Positions 17,713-27,076 of a stretch of DNA of 62,932 nt are shown here, in pieces. The stretch covers positions 1 to 62,932 of the forward strand of contig JAPULZ010000069.1 in the NCBI GenBank assembly GCA_027294455.1. Reading direction: 5' to 3'. The translations under genes and the position numbers were made by a program. The stretch comes from Gemmatimonadota bacterium. Its GTDB lineage: Bacteria > Gemmatimonadota > Gemmatimonadetes > Gemmatimonadales > GWC2-71-9. The notes under the pieces were generated by a model. It had not been told where the DNA came from. It saw only the letters and a list, made by a program, of their open reading frames with translations, and did not search any database. Position 1 is the first letter of the stretch; the number at the start of each line of letters is the position of its first letter.

Positions 17713-18129
17713 CTACGTGGTGGACTTTTCCTCGTATACCGCTTCGTAGCGGGATCCACACTTCGCCAGAACGTCCGTGGCGTAAATCGTACCGTCCGCC
17801 AAGAGGCGACCCTCGACGACAACTTCCACTTCGTCGGTGAAGGTGTCGGGCGCCAGGCCCACATACACGACCGGGAACGTGGCGTCGTCGTCGGTCACTT
17901 CGAACGTGATCGTCAGCGTGGCAATATCACGCTCGATGCTTCCCTCGACGACGTTTCCACCCACCCGGATGGCCACGTCGTACATGGACGCATCCTCGGC
18001 GACGCGAACGGCCAACTCACCCGGCGTGAGGAAGTAGACACCAGTGTCCTTGATGCCCTCGGCCATGAGGAACCCCACCGAGAGGGTGATCAGGCCGGCA
18101 CCAATCAAGAATTTTCCTTTAGGAGTCAT
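17713..18129 (-). CDS. ccmE: Heme chaperone CcmE, Cys-type variant
   Basis: A 138-residue protein with an N-terminal signal anchor (about residues 7-24), a beta-barrel (OB-fold) domain starting VYFLTPGEL, and a C-terminal heme-binding motif. In ordinary CcmE the heme is held by His in HxxxY; here the site is C124-G-S-R-Y128, i.e. CxxxY. The CxxxY form is known from some archaea and sulfate reducers, where other Ccm parts differ too. The ATG at 18129 is chosen; a GTG seven codons upstream is possible. It is the first gene of the local Ccm cluster. Confidence 0.9.
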   Translation of the reverse strand: MTPKGKFLIGAGLITLSVGFLMAEGIKDTGVYFLTPGELAVRVAEDASMYDVAIRVGGNVVEGSIERDIATLTITFEVTDDDATFPVVYVGLAPDTFTDEVEVVVEGRLLADGTIYATDVLAKCGSRYEAVYEEKSTT

Positions 18130-18223
18130 AGTGAAAATATAGCGCCTCACAGCTGCCCAGGGGAAGCGATTCGGGGCGATGAACGCGGCTTCATCCCGGC
18201 TTCAGGGTGATCGATTTCGGACC

Positions 18224-19702
18224 TCACCGGTCCTGGGCCCAGCGGAGCGCGGCCCGCACCGCCCGTTGCCAGCCGGCATAAGCCCCCTCCGGCTGATTCT
18301 CGGGGTGAAAGTCCTGGTAGTTCCGGCTGGCCGCGAATTCCTCGGGACTCGCCCAAACGCCGGCCGCCAATCCGGCCAGGCCGGCTGCGCCGAGGGCGGT
18401 GGTTTCGATCACGTCGGGCCGCGCCACCGGCACGCCGAGCAGGTCGGCCTGAAACTGCATCAGCCAGTCGTTGGCGGCGGCACCACCGTCAACTTTCATC
18501 GACACCAAGGGGGTTTCCGCCACGCCGCTCATGGCGGTCGCGACGTCCCGCGTTCCGAACGCCATGGCCTCCAGGCTGGCCCGCACCAAATGCTCCCGCG
18601 TCGTCCCTCGGGTCAACCCGACCACGGTGCCACGAGCTTCCGGCTCCCAATACGGAGCGCCGAGCCCCACGAACGCGGGCACGAAATAGACGCCGCCCGT
18701 ATCCTCCACCGAGCGTGCCATCGCTTCGGTTTCTTCCGGGCTCTCGATGATCCGCAGCCCGTCTCGCAGCCACTGAACGGCGGCTCCGGCGATGAAGATG
18801 GAGCCCTCCAGGGCAATGGCGGGCGCGCCGACGCTGTTGCAGGCGATGGTGGTGAGCACCCCTCCGGAAGGCCGGCCGGCGGCCGGTCGCTCGCCCACGT
18901 GCATGAGCAAGAAGGCCCCCGTCCCGTACGTACACTTGGCCTGTCCAGGCATCCAGCACCCTTGCCCGTACAGGGCCGCCTGCTGGTCTCCCGCCATGCC
19001 GGCGATGGGCGCCTCGAAGCCCAGGTGTGACCCATCGACGACGCCCACCACCTCGCTCGACGCGTGAACATCAGGGAGAGCAATGGCCGGAATGCCGAAG
19101 AGATCCAGCAGGTCGGAATCCCAAGCTCGCTCGTCGATGTTGTAGACCAGGGTGCGCGACGCATTGGTGTGGTCCGTCACGAACGCCGCACCGGAGGTGA
19201 GCCGGTACACCAGCCACGCATCGATGGTGCCGAAGACCGCGTCGCCGCCAGCCGCCCGCGCTGCCAGGTCCGGCACGTTCTGCAGCAACCATTCGATCTT
19301 CGTCGCCGAGAAGTACGGATCCCACACAAGCCCGGTCCGGCGAGCAATGTATTCCTCGCCGAGGGCACCGCGCAGCTCACGGCACCGCTGGGAAGTTCGG
19401 CGATCCTGCCACACCAGGGCCCGATGGAGCGGCTCGCCGGTGTGGCGATCCCACGCCACGATCGTTTCCCGTTGATTGGCAATGCCGACGGCGGTCGGCG
19501 TCGTTCCGGATTGGCCCAGCGCGTCCCTCGTGGCCTCGAGCGTGCGTTGCCAGATCTCCTCGGCGTCGTGCTCGACCCAGCCGGGCTCGGGAAAGTGCTG
19601 GGTGAACTCCCGGTAGCCCCGCCCGAGCACCGTGCCGTCCTGCGCGAACACCATGGAGGTCGACCCGGTGGTCCCCTGATCTATCGCCAACACGGTTTTC
19701 AT
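18224..19702 (-). CDS. glpK: Glycerol kinase
   Basis: Phosphorylates glycerol to glycerol-3-phosphate in the cytoplasm. The 492-residue FGGY kinase has the ATP-binding start AIDQGTTGSTSMVF, WQDRRTSQRC, the FGGY signature region YFSATKIEWLLQNV, and GWQRAVRAALRWAQD at the end. Length is normal. Its ATG overlaps the stop of mtnA by 4 nt, so the two are coupled. No glycerol facilitator or glpD is adjacent. Confidence 0.97.
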   Translation of the reverse strand: MKTVLAIDQGTTGSTSMVFAQDGTVLGRGYREFTQHFPEPGWVEHDAEEIWQRTLEATRDALGQSGTTPTAVGIANQRETIVAWDRHTGEPLHRALVWQDRRTSQRCRELRGALGEEYIARRTGLVWDPYFSATKIEWLLQNVPDLAARAAGGDAVFGTIDAWLVYRLTSGAAFVTDHTNASRTLVYNIDERAWDSDLLDLFGIPAIALPDVHASSEVVGVVDGSHLGFEAPIAGMAGDQQAALYGQGCWMPGQAKCTYGTGAFLLMHVGERPAAGRPSGGVLTTIACNSVGAPAIALEGSIFIAGAAVQWLRDGLRIIESPEETEAMARSVEDTGGVYFVPAFVGLGAPYWEPEARGTVVGLTRGTTREHLVRASLEAMAFGTRDVATAMSGVAETPLVSMKVDGGAAANDWLMQFQADLLGVPVARPDVIETTALGAAGLAGLAAGVWASPEEFAASRNYQDFHPENQPEGAYAGWQRAVRAALRWAQDR

Positions 19703-20760
19703 CTGACCGCTCCGTCGAACATCTCGGCGATGGTGTTCTCGTACGGCGGCTCGAGCACGCCGGCATCGGTCACGATCGCCGTGATGAGATCTGCCGGCGT
19801 CACATCGAATGCCGGATTGTAGACGCCCACACCCGCGGCGGTCTGCACCTCCATCGCCGAACGCTCTTCAATGGGAATCGCCGCACCAGAGATCGCCCCG
19901 AGATCGAAGGTGCTCCTCGGCGCCGCTACGTAGAAAGGAATACGGTGCGCATGTGCAATGATCGCGAGGTTGTGTGTTCCGATCTTGTTGGCGACATCGC
20001 CGTTGGCAGCGATCCGGTCGGCCCCGAGGATCACCCCGTCGATCCGACCCTGGGCCATCACCGTCGCGGCCGCGCTGTCCACGATCACGGTGGCGGGAAT
20101 CTTTAATCGCGCGAGTTCCCAGGCCGTGAGACGGCTGCCCTGGTGCAGCGGCCGCGCTTCGCACGCGTACACTTCTTGCACCTTCCCCTGCTCGTGGGCG
20201 ACGCGAATCACCCCCAGCGCGGTGCCGATCCCGCCGGTGGCCAGCATGCCGGTGTTGCAGTGGGTGAGAATTCGCGAACCGGCCGCGAAACGGGCCGCCC
20301 CGGCCTCGCCGATGGCCCGGCAACTTGCCGCGTCCTCGTCCCACAATCGTTGCGCTTCCTGTCGCAGCGTATCGACCAGCACGGACCCGACGTCCTCGTC
20401 AGGTGCCCGAGCCAACTCCGCGATGGCCGCGGTCTTCATGCGGCCGACGGCCCAACCCAAGTTCACCGCGGTCGGCCTGGCCTGGCGCAGGATATCACAT
20501 GCCTCCTGCAGCCACGCCCCCACCGCTTCGCGTTCACGTCCGATCGACCCGGTGTCCACGCCCCGCTTGGCGGCACCGGCCAACCCCATGGCCGCCGCCA
20601 CGCCGATGAGCGGTGCCCCGCGCACGCGAAGCGCCTGAATGGCCTCGACCATTCCGTCAATCGTGTCGATATCGAAAAAAACGGTCTCGCTCGGGAGACG
20701 CGTCTGATCGAGCAGGCGGACCGTCCCGTCGGCCGTCCACGCCACGGCGTCGGTATGCAT
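19699..20760 (-). CDS. mtnA: Methylthioribose-1-phosphate isomerase
   Basis: Isomerises 5-methylthioribose-1-phosphate to the ribulose form in the methionine salvage pathway. The 353-residue protein belongs to the MtnA/eIF2B-alpha family, with conserved LRVRGAPLIGVAAAMG, the catalytic Cys region LTHCNTGMLATGGIGTALG, and the Asp-containing ILGADRIAANGDVANKIGT. The ATG at 20760 is used; a GTG two codons upstream is possible. It is coupled to glpK and divergent from ogt. No other mtn gene is in the window. Confidence 0.95.
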   Translation of the reverse strand: MHTDAVAWTADGTVRLLDQTRLPSETVFFDIDTIDGMVEAIQALRVRGAPLIGVAAAMGLAGAAKRGVDTGSIGREREAVGAWLQEACDILRQARPTAVNLGWAVGRMKTAAIAELARAPDEDVGSVLVDTLRQEAQRLWDEDAASCRAIGEAGAARFAAGSRILTHCNTGMLATGGIGTALGVIRVAHEQGKVQEVYACEARPLHQGSRLTAWELARLKIPATVIVDSAAATVMAQGRIDGVILGADRIAANGDVANKIGTHNLAIIAHAHRIPFYVAAPRSTFDLGAISGAAIPIEERSAMEVQTAAGVGVYNPAFDVTPADLITAIVTDAGVLEPPYENTIAEMFDGAVR

Positions 20761-20808
20761 GACCACAAAAAGCTATCGTGCTTTTCGGGCGGCGGTTAGG
20801 TTGCCTCC

Positions 20809-21276
20809 ATGTCACCGTTTCTCGTCGAGACCCGTCTCGTGTCGTTGGCCGTGATCACCGCGGGCGGCGCACTGAAGACCATACGCCTCGGTGCACTCGC
20901 GCCCCGCACGCCGGACACGGACTTCGAGCGTCGCGTGGCCGGCGAGCTCGCCGCATACTTCGAAGGAGCGAGAACCCGGTTTAGCGTGCCGTTGGCACCG
21001 GAGGGCACGGCGTTTCAGCTCGGCGTGTGGCATGCGCTCCAGGAAATCCCCTACGGCGAGACGCGAACCTATGGAGAGATCGCGACCGCCGTTGGCAACC
21101 CCGGGGCGGCGCGGGCCGTCGGCATGGCCAACCATCACAACCCGATTCCCATAGTGATCCCCTGCCACCGCGTCGTGGCGACGGGCAGCAAGCTGGGCGG
21201 ATTCGGCGGGGGCGTGGATCTCAAGCGGAGACTGCTGCAATTGGAGGCCGAACACAGCGCGTTGCTCGCGCGTTGA
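20809..21276 (+). CDS. ogt: Methylated-DNA-protein cysteine methyltransferase
   Basis: A 155-residue suicide repair enzyme that takes alkyl groups from O6-alkylguanine onto its own cysteine. The active-site motif PIVIPCHRVV, the arginine-finger helix TYGEIATAVGNPGAARAVGMA and the C-terminal GGFGGGVDLKRRLLQLE are all present. It has no Ada-type regulatory domain. It is divergent from mtnA with a 48-nt gap and is followed by recF after about 100 nt in which nothing else is recognisable. Confidence 0.96.
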   Translation: MSPFLVETRLVSLAVITAGGALKTIRLGALAPRTPDTDFERRVAGELAAYFEGARTRFSVPLAPEGTAFQLGVWHALQEIPYGETRTYGEIATAVGNPGAARAVGMANHHNPIPIVIPCHRVVATGSKLGGFGGGVDLKRRLLQLEAEHSALLAR

Positions 21277-21380
21277 TTTGGGACGTGGAACCCGGTATTT
21301 TGGGAGATGCGCAACTTCGTACGCGCGGCCTCGCTACGGCACGTTATGCAGCGTTCCGTAGCGTTTTCTTGAGACCATGC

Positions 21381-22443
21381 GTGAAACTGACCGAGCTCAC
21401 TGTCCGGAACTTTCGGAATATTGCCTCACTCGACATCGAGCTTCCCGAGACCGGCGTGGTCATCATCGGGGGAAACGGGCAGGGGAAAACGAATCTCCTG
21501 GAAGCCATCTACTATCTCGTGCTGTTCCGATCGTTTCGCGGGGCGAAGGATCGCGAGCTCGTCAGGTTCGGCACGTCGGGGTTCTTTGTAGCGGGGTCGG
21601 CGGCGGCCCGCGTCACCGCCGGATACGAAGTAGCCGGCCAGAAGAAGAAGGTGACGGTCGATCGGTCCCCGGTGCAGCGCATGGGAGCGGCGGTCGGCCG
21701 GGTTCTCGCAGTCTCGTTCTCCCCGGCCGATCGCGACATCGTGGCCGGCGGTCCGGCCGCCCGCCGGCGCTATCTCGACGTGCTGCTGTCGTTGAGCGCG
21801 CCCAGGTACCTGACCCAGCTCACGGCCATGCGGGCCGCCCTCAAGCAGCGTAATGCCGCCTTGCGGGTCGGTCGGGGGGACGCCGCGCGGGCGTTCGATG
21901 GCCCCTTCGCGGCGGCTGGATCCGCCGTGCGGGCGGCGCGCGCGACGTGGGTGGCGCAATGGGCAGACCGCTTTCAATCGACGTGCGCGGCGCTCGGCGA
22001 ACGCGCCGAGGCGTCGATGGCCTACGAGGGCCCTTCCGGCGGGGAGGGAAACGCCGATGCCGCCGACCTGGAGCAGGCTCTGGCCGGGGCCATCGACCGT
22101 GACCTGCGGCGCGGCATTACCACGGTGGGGCCGCACCGGGACGAACTGCGTCTCACCGTCGCTCGGCGCAGCCTGCGCCGATATGGGTCGGCGGGGCAGC
22201 ATCGCACGGCGGCGATTGCCCTTAGATTGATGGAGGCCGCGGCCCTCGCCTCGGCCACAGGGGAGGCGCCGATCGCGCTGTACGACGACGTGTTCGCCGA
22301 ACTCGACGCGGAGAGACAGGTGAATTTGCTGGCACTCATTCAAGACACCCTGCCGGGCCAGGCCATCGTCGCGGCTCCCCGAGATTCCGAAGTGCCGCCC
22401 GCGCTCCTCGACCGACCGCGTTGGACGATGACCGGAGGACAGC

Positions 22444-22454
<11 letters not shown>
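21381..22454 (+). CDS. recF: DNA replication and repair protein RecF
   Basis: A 357-residue SMC-like ATPase that works with RecO and RecR at single-strand gaps. Seen: the start KLTELTVRNFRNI, Walker A GGNGQGKTN near residue 33, signature YGSAGQHRTAAIAL, and Walker B ALYDDVFAELDAERQ. It begins with GTG at 21381; this is where homology to RecF begins, and longer in-frame extensions run back into ogt. The dciA start lies inside its last codons. No dnaA or dnaN precedes it, unlike the classic dnaA-dnaN-recF-gyrB order. Confidence 0.95.
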
Positions 22455-24812
<2,358 letters not shown>

Positions 24813-24879
24813 GGCCCGCCCCAGACACCAGGTGCGGCACTATCGGCTAGTCGCTTGGGGACGCTGGCTAGATTGTTTG

Positions 24880-24933
24880 GCCACAGAGACCACAGATAAA
24901 GCCGGAGTGGAATGGCTCGGTGTTCTCTATGGC
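24880..24933. repeat. Imperfect inverted repeat downstream of gyrB
   Basis: GCCACAGAGACCAC at 24880-24893 is matched, with two mismatches, by its reverse complement at 24920-24933. The 26-nt centre makes a large hairpin possible. There is no T-run. It may end the recF-dciA-gyrB transcript or be a dispersed intergenic repeat; the rest of 24813-24990 shows nothing recognisable. Confidence 0.45.
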
Positions 24934-24993
24934 TCAATGCAGAATCTCTCCACCAAGCAAGCGCCGGCCCGAACCCTATATACCCGAATCCTG

Positions 24994-24999
24994 TATAAT
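24994..24999 (+). promoter_or_regulatory. Consensus -10 box before the uracil-DNA glycosylase
   Basis: A perfect TATAAT is followed by a short AT-rich run. No good -35 box lies 16-18 nt upstream. The predicted start near 25006 would leave only about 9 nt of leader before the proposed ATT codon of the next gene, so the mRNA would be nearly leaderless. Confidence 0.45.
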
Positions 25000-25014
25000 A
25001 AAGGATAGAGATCT

Positions 25015-25713
25015 ATTGAGAATCGCTGGCGCTCCGTAGCCCAACTCCAAGGGTCGGTCATACGTTGTACCCGGTGCCCCAGCCTGCGGGAGTACTGCGC
25101 CCGCGTGGCCGAGGAGAAGAAGCGGGCATACCGGGATTGGAGCTATTGGGGCAAGCCCGTGCCCGCCTTCGGAGACCCCGACGCGCGCTTGCTCATCGTC
25201 GGCCTGGCTCCCGCGGCCCACGGCGCCAACCGGACCGGACGCATGTTCACGGGCGATTCGAGCGGCGACTGGTTGTACGAGGCACTCCACCGATTCGGGT
25301 TCGCCAATCAGCCCGTTTCCACGTCGCGGGACGACGGCCTCGAGCTGTCCGATTGCTACATCACCGCCGCCGTGCACTGCGCTCCCCCGCAAAACCGCCC
25401 CGCCGCCTCGGAGATGACCGCCTGCCGGCCGTGTCTCGCCGGAGAGATCTCGCTCCTGAAGCGAGTCAAGGTCGTTTTGCCTCTCGGCAAGATCGGTCAC
25501 GAAGCGTGGCTTCGTGCCTCGGGCTGGTGGGATGAGCTCCCACCGGCTCGGCGGCCGGCGTTCGCGCACCTCAGCCAGTCGCGGTTGCCCGACGGGACGA
25601 CTGTGCTGTGCTCGTACCACCCCAGTCGTCAGAATACCAACACCGGCCGGCTGACGCGGTCCATGTGGCACGCCGTGTTCCGTCGGGCGCGGGCGTTGTT
25701 GGAGCGCGCTTGA
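25015..25713 (+). CDS. Family 5 (UDGb) uracil-DNA glycosylase
   Basis: Removes uracil and related bases from DNA; members carry a 4Fe-4S cluster. Seen: CTRCPSLREY (first Fe-S cysteines), GLAPAAHGANRTGRMFTGD, CAPPQNRP, further cysteines in ACRPCLAGE, and SYHPSRQNTNTGRLT near the end. The first conventional start (GTG, 25105) would cut off CTRC. The frame stays open back to a stop at 25006, and ATT at 25015 is the best remaining candidate, with AAAGGA upstream. The start is therefore uncertain while the product call is firm. Confidence 0.82.
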   Translation: MENRWRSVAQLQGSVIRCTRCPSLREYCARVAEEKKRAYRDWSYWGKPVPAFGDPDARLLIVGLAPAAHGANRTGRMFTGDSSGDWLYEALHRFGFANQPVSTSRDDGLELSDCYITAAVHCAPPQNRPAASEMTACRPCLAGEISLLKRVKVVLPLGKIGHEAWLRASGWWDELPPARRPAFAHLSQSRLPDGTTVLCSYHPSRQNTNTGRLTRSMWHAVFRRARALLERA

Positions 25714-25795
25714 CAGAAAGCGGCCCACGCTCACTTTTGGATTGATCCGGGACACGTGGCGCGTGCTCGGGCCATTCCCACTCATGGAGGACACC

Positions 25796-26164
25796 ATGCG
25801 TCGCCTACGAATCATCGCGCCGCTCGCGGTGTTGGCCCTGCTGACCGCCTGCGCATCGAGTGGCCAGAGTAGCGGAACCAGACGCTCGACCAATCTCATC
25901 ACACCTGAAGAATGGCAAGGACAGTCCGTGACAACCGCACTCGATGCCGTCCGGCGGTTGCGGCCCGGATGGTTGCAGCCGCGTGGCCAAACGGGATTGC
26001 CCTCCGTGTTTCGCAACAACACGCGCTGGGGCGACGACCCCCGATCGCTCGAGACCCTCCTCCTCACTGAGATCGCCGAAATCCGGTTCATGAACGGCCC
26101 GGACGCCACCACGCGCTTCGGAACGGGCTACCCCGGAGGGATCATTCAGGTGATCGCGAATTGA
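25796..26164 (+). CDS. Small lipoprotein with TonB-plug-like domain
   Basis: A 122-residue exported protein: signal MRRLRIIAPLAVLALLTAC with lipobox LTAC, a Ser/Gly linker, ITPEEW, then a C-terminal stretch (LTEIAEIRFMNGPDATTRFG, followed by TGYPGGIIQVIAN) that mirrors the I-x-I-E-x-L-x-G-P...G-x-I-x-V signature of TonB-receptor plug domains. There is no beta-barrel. The ATG at 25796 has GGAGG eight bases upstream. It converges with DUF4340, with only 6 nt between the stops. Function is unknown. Confidence 0.8.
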   Translation: MRRLRIIAPLAVLALLTACASSGQSSGTRRSTNLITPEEWQGQSVTTALDAVRRLRPGWLQPRGQTGLPSVFRNNTRWGDDPRSLETLLLTEIAEIRFMNGPDATTRFGTGYPGGIIQVIAN

Positions 26165-26170
26165 AGAGGG

Positions 26171-27076
26171 CTAATTCCCCCGCAGCGTCGAGTCGGCCGG
26201 CGCCAGCCGATCCACCAAATATGAGCTGAACCAAAAGACCGTGGTGTCGCCGGTGTGGCGGGCCCAGTACTTCCCGCCGACGGAGTCGAACGCCATATCC
26301 AGCAGCGTATCCCCCGCGATACCCAGGAGCACGGTGCGGCGTTCGGGGGAGGCGAAGCTGATCGAATCCGCCTCTGCCGGCGTCGGGAACCCGGTGGCCA
26401 CCAACGCCCTGAATTGTGTCAGAAACCGAGCGACTTCGGAGGAGTCGGTGGCGGCCCCGTCGGCAAAGACCCAGGCGCTGTCGCCCCGCTCGAGCAAGTA
26501 CCGCTCCCCTGCACGAAGGACCTCCACCGATCCCACCGAATCCTTCGCAATCGCCGCGATGTTGCGGTCACGCCATTCATTGAGCTGGCGGTCGACATAC
26601 GTCGCCAGAGCCGTGCGAACGGAGTACACCTCGTTCTCGCCGGGCCGACGGACATAGACGTCCTGGTAGTTGCTCCCCCGCTTGCCCACGAGGAGCTGCA
26701 CCGCAGCCCCATCGCCGAACACCATGAGCGAACGAGCCGATGTATCGTCGATCTCGAGGCGCGTGTGGGTTTCGGGATTCTGCGAGATAAGCCGGCCCGG
26801 CGGCGACTCCGCCATCGCATCGAAGAACTGGGGAATCAAATTGGGCTGGACCCGATACCCGTTCACGGTCCAGCCGCCAGCGGCGTGGTTCACGAGCACC
26901 ATGGTGTCGGTAGCACGTCGAAACACGATGGAATCCGTCGTCTCGGCGGTCACCGCAGGGATCCGAAAGTCTCCCGTGGGTTGATCGAAGTCGCCGCGGA
27001 AGATCTCGACCGCGCCCCACAGAAAGATCAGCACGCCGAGCCCAATTGCGATTTGCTTCAGTCGATCGCGGCTCAT
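26171..27076 (-). CDS. DUF4340 membrane-anchored protein
   Basis: A 301-residue protein with one N-terminal membrane helix (about residues 6-24) and a large, mostly beta extracytoplasmic domain, matching DUF4340 proteins that accompany GldG-type ABC systems. Typical blocks are VDRQLNEWRDRNIAAIAKDS followed by VEVLRAGERYLLERG, and AYLVDRL-like SYLVDRLAP at the end. It is the last gene of a three-gene operon; its ATG overlaps the stop of the GldFG-like gene. Probably an accessory subunit; the transported substrate is unknown. Confidence 0.85.
   Translation of the reverse strand: MSRDRLKQIAIGLGVLIFLWGAVEIFRGDFDQPTGDFRIPAVTAETTDSIVFRRATDTMVLVNHAAGGWTVNGYRVQPNLIPQFFDAMAESPPGRLISQNPETHTRLEIDDTSARSLMVFGDGAAVQLLVGKRGSNYQDVYVRRPGENEVYSVRTALATYVDRQLNEWRDRNIAAIAKDSVGSVEVLRAGERYLLERGDSAWVFADGAATDSSEVARFLTQFRALVATGFPTPAEADSISFASPERRTVLLGIAGDTLLDMAFDSVGGKYWARHTGDTTVFWFSSYLVDRLAPADSTLRGN

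Noticed and set aside
24813..25008. Replication origin near gyrB
   Set aside because: No DnaA-box cluster (TTATCCACA-like) and no AT-rich unwinding region apart from a short promoter-like stretch.
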